Part shown: one piece after another, positions 46,882 through 55,370 of the stretch
Position numbering within the stretch: position 1 is the first letter of the stretch
How the letters are laid out: every line of letters begins with the position of its first letter
Source: Chloroflexi bacterium OHK40
Lineage (GTDB): Bacteria > Chloroflexota > Chloroflexia > Chloroflexales > Chloroflexaceae
Direction: 5' to 3'
NCBI GenBank assembly: GCA_004367505.1
Contig: SFCB01000194.1
Span: forward strand, 1 to 63,386
DNA length: 63,386 nucleotides
Notes under the pieces: generated by a model
The model's database searches: none
What the model was told of the DNA's origin: nothing
The model's input: the letters and a program-made list of their open reading frames with translations, nothing else
Made by a program: the position numbers and the translations under genes

Positions 46882-47730
46882 TTACAGTTGCCGGTCGCCT
46901 GCACCTGTGCACTCCAGCCGGTCCAGCAGTGCGCTCACCAGCCCGGGCTCGATCGCCGCCAGCGCCTGGCTGGGGTGATGGCTGTCGCTCCCGCCGGAGA
47001 CGAGTAGGCCGCAGGCCCGGGCCTGCTCCAGCAGCCAGGCCCGCTGCCGGGCATTGTGGCTGGGGTAGTAGACCTCGATCCCATCGAGCCCCGCCGCTGC
47101 CAGCGCCGCGATCTCATCGGTCGTAGCGGGCACCGCGTAGATCCCCTTGCTCCGGCCGGGGTGGGCGAGCACGGCCAGCGCGCCGAGCTCGTGTGCCACC
47201 GCGATCACCTCGTCGACGCCGACGGGGCGGTAGGCGCCGGGGAGCTGCGTCAGCAGGTAGCGCATGCCAGCTTCCTCGTCGCCCTCGCCCGGCACCCGGC
47301 CAGGCAGCATGTTCTGCCTGGCGAGCGCCGTAGCGATGTCGGCCACGTTCGGTGCGCGGCCCAGGGCCGCTAGCCCCTCCAGTCGCCACCCCTGCGCGGG
47401 TAACTCGGCCAGCAGGCGCTGGGCGTCTGCCCCATTGCGCCCGGCCACCTCGGCGCAGAGCGCCAGCAGCGCCGGTGCCTCCGGGTGAGCCCCGTAGACC
47501 AGGGTGTGCCAGAGCTTGCCACCGAAGGCGCTATCGATCTCGACGCCGCTCACGACCGCCACTCCCAGCTCGCGGCCTGCGGCCTGCAACGGCCGGACGC
47601 CAGCGGTGGTGTTATGGTCGGTCGCGGAGATCACGGTGAGCCCCCTGGCCTTTGCGGCCCGCGCGAGAGCCACCGGCTCCCAGCTGGCGTGGTGGGGAGT
47701 AGCGGTTGTATGAATGTGCAGATCGATCAT
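46882..47730 (-). CDS. PHP domain phosphoesterase
   Basis: A 282-residue metal-dependent hydrolase. The four PHP motifs are visible: DLHIHTTATPHHAS at the N-terminus, ISATDHNTTAG, LAHPGR and SGGSDSHH near the C-terminus. Relatives hydrolyse 3',5'-nucleotide bisphosphates or oligonucleotide ends (YciV/RnmAM type), but the substrate is not fixed. ATG 47730 begins two residues before the first motif. It precedes lon on the same strand with lon's promoter in between. Confidence 0.87.
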   Translation of the reverse strand: MIDLHIHTTATPHHASWEPVALARAAKARGLTVISATDHNTTAGVRPLQAAGRELGVAVVSGVEIDSAFGGKLWHTLVYGAHPEAPALLALCAEVAGRNGADAQRLLAELPAQGWRLEGLAALGRAPNVADIATALARQNMLPGRVPGEGDEEAGMRYLLTQLPGAYRPVGVDEVIAVAHELGALAVLAHPGRSKGIYAVPATTDEIAALAAAGLDGIEVYYPSHNARQRAWLLEQARACGLLVSGGSDSHHPSQALAAIEPGLVSALLDRLECTGAGDRQL

Positions 47731-47827
47731 ACGGCACGTGATCGGTTGTGGTCGAGCCCGGCACCTATCATGGGGGATGGCCGGTGGGGCAGTGGCGATA
47801 CACGCTACAAACGCGGAGGCCGGCAGC

Positions 47828-48364
47828 CTACGGCCCCTCAACGGGGTGCCCGGCGTCGCGCCAGGCCTGGAACCCGCCCTCCAGGGCGATCACCGTGGGA
47901 TAGCCAAGCTCCATAAAGATCTGGGCCCCGCGCTGGCCCGACTCGGGCCGTGTGGCGTCGCCATAGGCGATAATCAGCGCGCCTTCGGGTAGCTGTGTGA
48001 GCCGCTGCTCCAGCTCGCGCGAGGTGATCGTGAGCGCGCCGGGGATGTGTCCGGCGGCGTAATCGCTTCCTGAGCGCACATCTACGAACACAGCGGTGCC
48101 TGCATCAAAACGGGCCCGCGCCTCGGCCAGGCCGATCTGCTCCACCGCCGGCCCCTCCGGGTCCAGCCCGCCGTGGGCCGGGGGCGGGGCCTCGACCGGC
48201 GGCGCTGGCGCCACCGTAGGCGCCGGGGCGACTACCCGGGGTGGCTGGGTTGTGAGCAGCACGGCCACCACCCCTGCCACGACCACCAGGGCACCCACCA
48301 GGGCTGGCAGCAACCAGGGCGGTGGCCCACCCCTGGCGCGCTCCGTCTCCGTTCTCCCTTCCAT
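47828..48364 (-). CDS. Membrane-anchored rhodanese-domain protein without catalytic Cys
   Basis: A 178-residue protein: membrane helix about 17-38, Pro/Ala-rich linker to about 70, rhodanese domain 75-178 with FVDVRSGSDYAAGHIPGA and GYPTVIALEGGFQAWRDAGHP. The active-site loop, where sulfur carriers have Cys, reads IIAYGDATRP with Gly135 in that place. It should not transfer sulfur and more likely binds an anion or partner outside the membrane. ATG 48364 was chosen; 12 more codons are open upstream. Confidence 0.82.
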   Translation of the reverse strand: MEGRTETERARGGPPPWLLPALVGALVVVAGVVAVLLTTQPPRVVAPAPTVAPAPPVEAPPPAHGGLDPEGPAVEQIGLAEARARFDAGTAVFVDVRSGSDYAAGHIPGALTITSRELEQRLTQLPEGALIIAYGDATRPESGQRGAQIFMELGYPTVIALEGGFQAWRDAGHPVEGP

Positions 48365-48652
48365 CACACACTCCTCAGCTTCTAAGGTGCGCCCTGCCAC
48401 CCGGTGGCTCCGCCTGGCTCACCGTTCAGTGGCACGCGGTCTAGCAAGCGGCAGGCCGCCAGTCATCGTTGCTCACCGCTCCCCGGCGTCTATCGCCATG
48501 CCGAATCTTAGTATTCAGCCCTACCGTCTGGCGCAGAGCCACGCCCCCATCGCCGCACACGACATCGTTTCGATGGCCGATTGTCCACGCCGGCCCGGTA
48601 CGCGGGTGCCCGTGTATTCTACCGCAGCTCCGAGGTAGGCAGGGCCGCGACG

Positions 48653-48678
48653 CCCACCCCCGCGCAAGCGGGGGTGGG
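48653..48678. repeat. REP-like palindrome, perfect 11-bp stem
   Basis: CCCACCCCCGC-GCAA-GCGGGGGTGGG. Same GCAA loop and CCCGC/GCGGG base as 17557-17576. Confidence 0.65.
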
Positions 48679-48773
48679 CTGGTGTGCTGCACGCCTGCGT
48701 GCTGTGGCGCTGAAGTGCGCGGCTACGGGGAGGCGAAGCCCGCCTGCGCGGTTGCCCGCCACGGCGATGACGT

Positions 48774-48798
48774 CCACCCCCGCGCAAGCGGAGGCGGG
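48774..48798. repeat. REP-like palindrome, degenerate
   Basis: CCACCCCCGC-GCAA-GCGGAGGCGGG, a mismatched copy of the element 120 bases upstream. Confidence 0.55.
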
Positions 48799-48911
48799 CT
48801 GGCGAGCCGCATCGGACGCCACCCCCTCTGGTTCAGAGTATGCCGGATGCCCCTGTCCCCCGTCCCTCGTCCCCTGTTCCCTGTCCCCTTGCGTACTGTG
48901 TTGCAGCGCCC

Positions 48912-48939
48912 TTGACAGCCGATACCAGAGTGTTACACT
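48912..48939 (+). promoter_or_regulatory. Promoter of the ECF sigma gene
   Basis: TTGACA (48912-48917), 16-base spacer, TACACT (48934-48939), about 40 bases before the ATG. This is a housekeeping-type promoter, so the sigma factor may not depend on itself for transcription. Confidence 0.65.
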
Positions 48940-48978
48940 TGCTCTGCTCCCGCACGATAGCTACCCGAGTGAGACTTC

Positions 48979-49545
48979 ATGGATCCAACCGATGCCGATC
49001 TGGTGCTAGCGTGCCGGCGGGGCGATGAAGCCGCTTGGGAGCTGCTTGTTCAGCGCTACAAGCGGCTTGTCTATGCCATCCCCCGACGTGCCGGCCTCAG
49101 CGACGAGGCCGTGGCCGATGTCTTTCAGCGCACCTTTGTTGCCCTGGTTGAGCATCTGGATACCCTCCAGCAGCCCGAGCGCCTGAGCGCGTGGCTCGCC
49201 ACGACTGCGCGCCGTGAGAGTTGGCGTCTCAGTCGTAGTGAGCGTATGCCCATAGTTGCTCTTCCCACGGCTGCCGACACCCAGGAGGATTCAGAGCTAG
49301 TAGACTCGGCGCCACTGCCCGATGAGCAGTTGCTCTGGCTCGAGCAGCAGCACGAAGTTCGCACGGCTCTCGCCACCCTGGATGAGCGCTGCCGCACGCT
49401 GCTGACGTTGCTCTTCTACCGGGAGGATCCGCCTTCCTACACCGAGATTGCCGAGGCACTCGGCACAAGCGCCGGGAGCATCGGCCCGACCAGGGCCCGC
49501 TGCCTTGAAAAGCTCCGCGCCCGGCTCAATCTGCGCCACGACTGA
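48979..49545 (+). CDS. ECF-type RNA polymerase sigma factor
   Basis: A 188-residue sigma70-family factor with only regions 2 and 4. Region 2 (about 5-85) includes VQRYKRLVYAIPRRAGLSDEAVADVFQRTFVAL; region 4 (about 120-185) includes LDERCRTLLTLLF and a helix-turn-helix YTEIAEALGTSAGSIGPTRARCLEKL. It would direct polymerase to a small regulon. The next gene, 314 bases on, is a candidate anti-sigma partner. Confidence 0.92.
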   Translation: MDPTDADLVLACRRGDEAAWELLVQRYKRLVYAIPRRAGLSDEAVADVFQRTFVALVEHLDTLQQPERLSAWLATTARRESWRLSRSERMPIVALPTAADTQEDSELVDSAPLPDEQLLWLEQQHEVRTALATLDERCRTLLTLLFYREDPPSYTEIAEALGTSAGSIGPTRARCLEKLRARLNLRHD

Positions 49546-49650
49546 TGTACGTATCGCGCATGTTGCGTCTCTATTTCTGTAGAGGGGCCAGTGGGGTGCC
49601 GCTCGTGGCTCATCACACCGATCGCACAACGTAGCGACGCCCCACCGGGG

Positions 49651-49781
49651 CGTCGCACCCGGGAGCCCCACCGGGGCGTCGCACCCGGGAGCCCCACCGG
49701 GGCGTCGCACCCGGGAGCCCCCCCGGGGCGTCGCACCCGGGACGCCCTCCCGGGGCGCCTCAGCGGGGCGCCTCAGCGGGG
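49651..49781. repeat. 26-bp tandem repeat between sigma and partner gene
   Basis: Three near-identical 26-base units (49651-49676, 49677-49702, 49703-49728), a 27-base variant (49729-49755) and two exact 13-base units CGCCTCAGCGGGG (49756-49781). Each long unit pairs CCCC with GGGG, so single strands could fold repeatedly. There are no spacers, so it is not CRISPR. It occupies the gap 49546-49859, which has no gene. Confidence 0.85.
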
Positions 49782-49806
49782 TCTCGATCCAGCGAATTCA
49801 CAGTGG
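49765..49806 (-). repeat. Dispersed repeat, copy B
   Basis: On the minus strand this matches 35 of 42 positions of 28428-28469, including GCTGGATCG and CCCGCTGAG. It overlaps the last 13-base tandem unit. Confidence 0.65.
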
Positions 49807-49859
49807 TGACGCCAGTACCTGGCATAAGCAACGCGCCCTGATCGTCGCGAGAGAGAACT

Positions 49860-50456
49860 ATGAATACACCACCGGTCAGCTTCGAGCAGATCGTTGATCT
49901 CGCGGAGGGGAGCCTTCCGTCTGAGGAGGCTGAGGTTCTCCGTGCGCGCGTGGCAGCCGACCCGGTCGCTTCCCAGACGCTCGCCGACCTTGAGCAGCTC
50001 ATTGCGCTCATGCGCGGTGACGATAGTGTTGATCCCCCGGAGGAAGTTCTGCAGCGCGCCCTGCGCATCTTCCCCAGGCGGGAGCCCTTCCTCGACCGGG
50101 CCAGGCGCGTGTTAGCCGCGCTGCGTTTTGACAGCTGGCAGCAGCCACTCGCCGCTGGCGTCCGTTCAGGTGTCGGCGAGGTGCGCCATCTGCTCTACGC
50201 AACCAACGACCGCGAGCTCGACCTGCGGATCATGCCAGGCGATGACGGCTGGCGGCTGATCGGGCAGGTGCTTGGGCCTGAGGAGGCAGGTGAGGTGGTG
50301 CTAGTGGGGCCAGTGACGGTGAGCGCCACGCTCAATGACAGCTGCGAGTTCGAGTTGCCCTCCGTGCCCGCCGGGCGCTACGACCTGCTGCTGCGCCAGG
50401 GTGATCAGCAGCTAGTGATCGAGGCCATCGAGATCGGCCCGCCGGGTGAGCTCTGA
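49860..50456 (+). CDS. Putative anti-sigma partner of the ECF factor
   Basis: A 198-residue protein not matched to a named family. The N-terminal 60 residues (SFEQIVDLAEGSLPSEEAEVLRARVAADPVASQTLADLEQLIALM) resemble the helical sigma-binding region of anti-sigma factors. No membrane helix and no Cys/His zinc motif is present. Residues 105-198 are beta-rich (LDLRIMPGDDGWRLIGQVLG...FELPSVPAGRYDLLLRQGDQQL), like a carbohydrate-binding or carboxypeptidase-regulatory fold. Position after the sigma gene supports the partner role; this is inference. Confidence 0.65.
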   Translation: MNTPPVSFEQIVDLAEGSLPSEEAEVLRARVAADPVASQTLADLEQLIALMRGDDSVDPPEEVLQRALRIFPRREPFLDRARRVLAALRFDSWQQPLAAGVRSGVGEVRHLLYATNDRELDLRIMPGDDGWRLIGQVLGPEEAGEVVLVGPVTVSATLNDSCEFELPSVPAGRYDLLLRQGDQQLVIEAIEIGPPGEL

Positions 50457-50802
50457 GGTAGCGTTGCCCGACGCGCCAGATGCCGCTGCCCTTGCCGCCA
50501 GCCTGGCGTCCGCGACGATCGCTAACGCGCGCCGGAGTCTACTTGAGCATGCCGGCACGCTCGCCGTGGACCCGGGCTCCCTTGCGGCCCGTGGCGGAGC
50601 TGTCTTAGCCTGTGTGGGGATGGCTGGCGGAAGAAACCCCGGGAGCTCATCGGGCCGTAGCCCGCGCTCCCAGGGCGTTTTCGGCGTTTCTGGTCACGCT
50701 GACCAGGATGGGCATCCCCGGCCAGGCGCCAGTGCGCACAGACGCACGGCAGCCGAGGCGCAGTGGAGCTCATGCCGGACCATGCGTGGCCGTCAGGACT
50801 GA
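50446..50802 (+). pseudogene. Truncated third gene of the sigma module
   Basis: A frame starts with GTG overlapping the end of the putative anti-sigma gene. Its first 60 or so codons look truly coding (PDAAALAASLASATIANARR and on to DPGSLAARGGAVLA), resembling the Ala-rich start of the large TPR/CHAT-type proteins that I recall following such sigma pairs in Chloroflexota. After about residue 62 the sequence turns into low-quality Arg/Ser/Pro-rich translation with no domain. I read it as a gene cut off by deletion. A short genuine gene is possible. Confidence 0.45.
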
Positions 50803-50808
50803 TCGGGA

Positions 50809-51117
50809 TTACGGCGTCGGGCTGGGGTTATCACGGGTGGGGAGCCCACGCTCGACGATCAGGTCCATCGCGCGGTCGATCGGGATGCGCACCGTACCGT
50901 CGGGATTGCGGCCATAGGTGCTGAGTTGCTCGCGGGCGGGCACCACATAGTCGCGGTAGGTGGGACCACTGAGTGGAGTGACGCTCGGCACGAAGGGCAC
51001 ACGCCCGGCCAGGAATACCAGCAAGCTCACGACGACGAACGCCAGCAGGAGGCCGGTCATAATCGCCCGTGGATTGGGGGTGGGCTGGACGGGGGTGTTC
51101 GTGAAGCGATAGCTCAT
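50809..51117 (-). CDS. Small membrane protein of the act operon (possible ActG)
   Basis: A 102-residue protein with one membrane helix (about 19-39, MTGLLLAFVVVSLLVFLAG) and a soluble tail ending in DGTVRIPIDRAMDLIVERGLP, a segment type seen in small subunits linked to respiratory complexes. It is the last gene of the act cluster, 176 bases after actF. Assignment as ActG rests on position, size and topology only. Confidence 0.6.
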   Translation of the reverse strand: MSYRFTNTPVQPTPNPRAIMTGLLLAFVVVSLLVFLAGRVPFVPSVTPLSGPTYRDYVVPAREQLSTYGRNPDGTVRIPIDRAMDLIVERGLPTRDNPSPTP

Positions 51118-51199
51118 ACGTAAAGTTTCCGTGTACGTGCATCTACCACAGCCATTCGCGGTGGTGGAGAACAGTTCTTACGGCCGAGGCTGGCAATCC

Positions 51200-51214
51200 G
51201 GTTCCATAGGAACC
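51200..51214. other. Short perfect palindrome between actF and the small gene
   Basis: GGTTCC-ATA-GGAACC in the gap 51118-51293. It could be a small hairpin or protein site. Nothing else stands out in the gap. Confidence 0.35.
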
Positions 51215-51293
51215 AAGCTCATCGTTCGGCTGCTCATCATAGGGATGAATCGTGTTGCGTCTACGAGATGCCGACCGATGCGCATGATGTCCA

Positions 51294-52523
51294 TCAGTGG
51301 TGCCCCCCGGCGGCTTGCAGGCCCTCCATCTGCGGGTCGTTCAGCGGCAGCAGCGCGGCCCGCTGCATGTTCCAGGCCCAGATCGCCAGGAAGATCCCCA
51401 GTAGCCCGAGGGGCGCCGCAAAATCCAGCCAGCTAATCTCGGCAACAGTCGGGTGGAACTCGGGGAGAATGATCCACATCATATCGACGAAGCGCATCGC
51501 CAGGATCAGCGTGGCCACACCAGCCAGGTAATTCAGGTTACGCTTCGGCTTACGGCCCAGGAGCAGGAAGAACGGCACGAAGAACGTCACGAAGATCAGC
51601 GCGATCACAAAGAAGAGCCAGCCGCCCTCGATCCGGCGCAGATACCAGGGGGTAAACTCCGCCACATCACCCGACCAGATAATCACATACTGGCCGAAGG
51701 AGAGGTAAGTCCAGAGGATCGTGAAGGCGAACATGAGCTTGCCGAGGTCGTGGATCGGCTTGACCGGTACGTGCTCTTCAAAGGTGGCCGTGCGGCGAAG
51801 CTGAGTGAGGGCAATGATCAGGAAGGCCAGCGCGGTCAGGCCACTGTTGCCCATATAATGCGCGCCGTAGATCGTCGAGTACCAGTGGGCATCGAGCGAC
51901 ATGCCCACATCGAAGGCGAAGAAGGTGACGGTGAGCACAAACAGGGCCACACCGATCCCGGAGAGCCGGCGCATCCGCGTCGCGGCCGCCACCGGATCGT
52001 CTCCCCGGTCCTGCCCGAGCGACCAGCGACGCAGCAGGATGGCGATGGTGCTCCAGAGGAGGAAGTAGATCAGCATCCGCCCCGCGAACCAGGGCGCGCT
52101 CATCCAGGGCACCTTATGGGCCACAATCGGGTCGAACTCCGGAGCGCCGGGGGTGACGATATTCGGGTCGGCCCAGTGGTAGATCGGGTGATCGAAGCCG
52201 AAGGTGTTGTAGGCGGCCAAGATCACCGGGAGGCTGAGGATGAAGAAGATGGGCAGCGCGAGGGCGCCAGCCTCAAGCATGCGGCGCACCGTCACACCCC
52301 AGGCACCGCCCGTGAGGTGCTGGATCATCAGGAAGCCCAGGCACCCGAGCGGGAAGGCCATCGTGAAGTAGAAGCCGAAGATGTAGGATTTGGCAAACTG
52401 CAGCGTGTTGGTCACGAAACCGAGCGCCAGCAGCGCCAGCCCGACCACAGCCGCGCCGATCCCGAGCAGCTGCATGCGGTTGAGTTGCGGGACCCGTGTC
52501 TGCGGGAAGGTGGTTGTCGCCAT
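51294..52523 (-). CDS. actF: Alternative complex III subunit ActF
   Basis: A 409-residue integral membrane protein with about ten helices and no cofactor motif. It belongs to the ActF family, a shortened relative of the NrfD-like ActC that helps form the membrane arm of the quinol:acceptor oxidoreductase. Conserved parts include DVGMSLDAHWYSTIYGAHYMGNS and HDLGKLMFAFTILWTYLSFGQYVIIW. Gene order after actE confirms the identity. Confidence 0.92.
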   Translation of the reverse strand: MATTTFPQTRVPQLNRMQLLGIGAAVVGLALLALGFVTNTLQFAKSYIFGFYFTMAFPLGCLGFLMIQHLTGGAWGVTVRRMLEAGALALPIFFILSLPVILAAYNTFGFDHPIYHWADPNIVTPGAPEFDPIVAHKVPWMSAPWFAGRMLIYFLLWSTIAILLRRWSLGQDRGDDPVAAATRMRRLSGIGVALFVLTVTFFAFDVGMSLDAHWYSTIYGAHYMGNSGLTALAFLIIALTQLRRTATFEEHVPVKPIHDLGKLMFAFTILWTYLSFGQYVIIWSGDVAEFTPWYLRRIEGGWLFFVIALIFVTFFVPFFLLLGRKPKRNLNYLAGVATLILAMRFVDMMWIILPEFHPTVAEISWLDFAAPLGLLGIFLAIWAWNMQRAALLPLNDPQMEGLQAAGGHH

Positions 52524-52639
52524 TGCTCTCTCTTAGAATGAGTGGATCGAGGATCCGCGCGGATACCGGGTGCCTGCCGAAGGGATGAGAGCCAGCGGCA
52601 GATGTATGCCCCGGACCGAACGCCGGGATCGCCGACCCG

Positions 52640-53254
52640 TTACGGCCCCACGCTGGCCCGGTTCTCCGGGGGCACATCGTCGAGGGTGGCATTCTGACTG
52701 AGTTGCAGCGCCCGGATGTAGGCGGCGATCGCCCAGCGATCCTCCGCGTTGATGCGGGAGGCGTAGGAATACATCGACTGATAGCCGCCGTTGGCGGGGT
52801 CGCCCCGGTAGACGCCGTTGGTGATCACGTTGAAGTAGTGACCGATCGGCGCCTCGCGCAGCCGCTCCTGGTGGAAGTTGGCTGGCACAATTCCGCCCCG
52901 CTGGGCCACCATGCTCTGCCCATAGCCCGACTCACCGTGGCATACGGCGCACCAGATATTGTACTGTTGCTGGCCGCGCTCGAGCAGTTCACGGCTCACG
53001 GCGAAAGGCATCACATCGCCCTCGACGCCATCGACCAGCCCCGTATAGAGGTACTCGTCCGTCTGCGCGGCGCCCACAGCCACGGTGCCGGGCACATTCG
53101 GGCGCGAGCCCCGGCCATCAGCGAAGAAGCTGCTGGGATCGTAGGTCTGCACTTTCGGCTGGTTGTACATATCCTGGTGGCAGGCAGCGAGGAGCGCGGC
53201 CAGCAGGGCCACCCAGCCATAGCGCAGGATGCGAGTAAGGGCGGCGAGGCGCAT
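52640..53254 (-). CDS. actE: Alternative complex III subunit ActE, monoheme cytochrome c lipoprotein
   Basis: A 204-residue periplasmic cytochrome c anchored by a lipobox (LLAAC, Cys25). One heme motif CAVCH (Cys102, Cys105, His106); a later Met in GGYQSMYSYASRI is the likely sixth ligand. ActE takes electrons from the multiheme subunit toward soluble carriers or an oxidase. Length and context match ActE. Confidence 0.92.
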   Translation of the reverse strand: MRLAALTRILRYGWVALLAALLAACHQDMYNQPKVQTYDPSSFFADGRGSRPNVPGTVAVGAAQTDEYLYTGLVDGVEGDVMPFAVSRELLERGQQQYNIWCAVCHGESGYGQSMVAQRGGIVPANFHQERLREAPIGHYFNVITNGVYRGDPANGGYQSMYSYASRINAEDRWAIAAYIRALQLSQNATLDDVPPENRASVGP

Positions 53255-53265
53255 CGAGGCTTCCT

Positions 53266-53817
53266 CTAGTTGGCGACCTCAGTCACCTGCAGCGGCCCGA
53301 GCGTCCGCAGGAACTGGGAGGTCTGCGAGCGATCAAAGAGCGGGTCGGTCGCCTCGATGCAGAGGAAGAAGGCGTCCTGGGATGCGCGCTCGAAGCGGGG
53401 CACGTTGAAGGCGGGGTGGTAGGGCTGGGGCAGGCCGTTGAGCACCACCATACTGATCGCGGCGGTGAAGGCGGCCAGGAGGATCCCCATCTCGAAGGTG
53501 ATCGGGATCATCGACGGCCAGTTCGTAATATCGAGGGGGCGCCCGCCGATATTGAGCGGGTAGTCGATGATATTGCCCCAGTACTGCAACGCGAAGCCGG
53601 AGAGCGCGCCGATCACCCCGGCGATCAGCACGAGGCGTGGCACACCGGTATCGCCGGGGGCGATCTCCTCGATCACCTCCTCGATTGGGAAGGGGGTGAA
53701 GGCGTCCATCCGGCTATAGCCGGCATGCTTGGCCGCATGGGTCGCGGCCACGAGCGCCTCCGGGGTGCGGAACTCGGCCATCAGGCCGTAGATCTCAGGT
53801 GTGGCTCGATTCTGCAT
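53266..53817 (-). CDS. actD: Alternative complex III subunit ActD
   Basis: A 183-residue subunit with two membrane helices (about 66-84 and 112-134) and an N-terminal cytoplasmic part starting IYGLMAEFRTPEALVAAT, typical of ActD (DUF3341). The C-terminal DAFFLCIEATDPLFD is also conserved. ATG 53817 was chosen; the longer frame upstream has no support. It lies between actC and actE. Confidence 0.92.
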   Translation of the reverse strand: MQNRATPEIYGLMAEFRTPEALVAATHAAKHAGYSRMDAFTPFPIEEVIEEIAPGDTGVPRLVLIAGVIGALSGFALQYWGNIIDYPLNIGGRPLDITNWPSMIPITFEMGILLAAFTAAISMVVLNGLPQPYHPAFNVPRFERASQDAFFLCIEATDPLFDRSQTSQFLRTLGPLQVTEVAN

Positions 53818-53894
53818 GGTCTGCCTATCATCTCGCTCGGTCAGGCGCCGATGCGGGGTTTGGGGGCGACTACGAACGCCCGGCGCCACGCACC

Positions 53895-55367
53895 CTAATC
53901 CGCGCTGGCGGCGCTCGGATCGGCCTTACCCGTCACGATATCGCGGCCAGTATCGCCGTGCGTGGCATGCTCGCGGCGGCGCCGGCGCTCATTCTCCTGG
54001 TACTGGAACAGGCGCATCTCGAAGATATTGATCATCGGCAGGACGCGGATGAAGAGGAACGTCAGGGTGAAGAACAGCCCGAAGGTGCCGAGGTAGAGCG
54101 ACCAGTCCCAGATCGTCGGCACGTAGAGATCCCAGGATGAGGGGAGGAACTCCCGTTGCAGCGAGATCACGATGATCACATAGCGCTCGAGCCACATCCC
54201 GACACTCACGAGCAGCGAGATGATCAGGAGCGCGGGAACATTGTGGCGCACCCGCTTGAACCAGAGTGGCTGGATGGCCAGCGCGTTGCAGAAGAGCAGC
54301 CCGTAGTAGGCCCAGGCGCTCGGGCCGTTGATCCGGTTGTAGAGCAGATACTCTTCGTAGGTGTTGCCGCTGTAGAGCGAGGCCCACACCTCCATAAAGT
54401 AGCCGTAGACCACGATCATCCCGGTGGCCAGCATCACTTTGGCCATCACATCGAGGTGGCGCAGCGTGATGTAGTTCTGGTAGCCGTAGAACTGCCGGAT
54501 GGGGATCATCAGCAGCAGCACCATCGCGAAGCCCGCGAAGACCGCGCCGGCGACGAAGTAGGGAGGGAAGACCGTCACCTGCCAGCCGGGCACCTGGGAG
54601 ATCGCGAAGTCGAGAGAGATGATCGAGTGGACCGACACCACCAGGGGGGTGGAAAGGCCGGCGAGCAGCAGGGATGCCATCTCATAACGGTGCCAGTGGC
54701 GAGCCGAGCCACGCCAGCCGAGCGCCGCGATGCCGTAAGCGCGCTTGACCCAGATATTCGTCGCCCGGTCGCGCAGGGTGGCGAAGTCGGGGATGAGGCC
54801 CACGAGCCAGAAGACGAGCGAGACGCTTGCGTAGGTAGAGATCGCGAAGACGTCCCAGTCGAGGGCGCTACGGAAGTTCGGCCACATCCCGTGGGTATTG
54901 GGGTAGGGAATGAGCCAGTAGAAGAGCCAGGGCCGCCCGAGGTGCAGGATGGGGTACATCCCGGCGCAGGCCACGGCGAAGAGCGTCATCGCCTCCGCGA
55001 AGCGGTTGATCGAGTTGCGCCAGCCCTGGTTCAGCAGCAGCAGAATGGCCGAGATCAGTGTGCCGGCATGCCCAATACCAATCCACCAGACGAAATTAAT
55101 GATATCCATCCCCCAACCGACGGGGATGTTGATACCCCAGATACCCACGCCACGGATGAAGAGCCATGTGACGGACACGAAGAAGACCATCAGCATGGCG
55201 AAGGCCACGGCAAAGCCGAGCAGCCAGCCCCGTGGCGTCTTCAGCGGGGGTGTGAGCGGCACATCACCGATCTTCTGGCTGATCGTCGTGTACGTCTCAC
55301 CCGGCAGCAGGTAGAGATCGCCAGTGTCGGCCTGCGGCGTGGTGGGAAGTGGTTGCGCCTGTGCCAT
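53895..55367 (-). CDS. actC: Alternative complex III subunit ActC (NrfD-like)
   Basis: A 490-residue NrfD/PsrC-type membrane protein with about ten helices, the quinol-binding subunit. Conserved features include SVTWLFIRGVGIWGINIPVGWGMDIINFVWWIGIGHAGTLISAILLL with the His and acidic residues expected at the quinone site, and ISLDFAISQVPGWQVTVFPPYFVAGA. Its start is three bases after the actB stop, so the two are coupled. Confidence 0.94.
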   Translation of the reverse strand: MAQAQPLPTTPQADTGDLYLLPGETYTTISQKIGDVPLTPPLKTPRGWLLGFAVAFAMLMVFFVSVTWLFIRGVGIWGINIPVGWGMDIINFVWWIGIGHAGTLISAILLLLNQGWRNSINRFAEAMTLFAVACAGMYPILHLGRPWLFYWLIPYPNTHGMWPNFRSALDWDVFAISTYASVSLVFWLVGLIPDFATLRDRATNIWVKRAYGIAALGWRGSARHWHRYEMASLLLAGLSTPLVVSVHSIISLDFAISQVPGWQVTVFPPYFVAGAVFAGFAMVLLLMIPIRQFYGYQNYITLRHLDVMAKVMLATGMIVVYGYFMEVWASLYSGNTYEEYLLYNRINGPSAWAYYGLLFCNALAIQPLWFKRVRHNVPALLIISLLVSVGMWLERYVIIVISLQREFLPSSWDLYVPTIWDWSLYLGTFGLFFTLTFLFIRVLPMINIFEMRLFQYQENERRRRREHATHGDTGRDIVTGKADPSAASAD

Positions 55368-55370
55368 CGG

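Larger units (their letters stand above)
48365..48911. other. Intergenic with palindromic repeats
   Basis: A 547-base gap between divergent genes. It holds two REP-like palindromes (listed separately) and a C/T-rich run at 48845-48895 with repeated CCCTGTCCC-like units. No frame shows a recognisable protein. Confidence 0.55.

Noticed and set aside
49651-49781. CRISPR array
   Set aside because: Units are head to tail with no spacers, and no cas genes are present.
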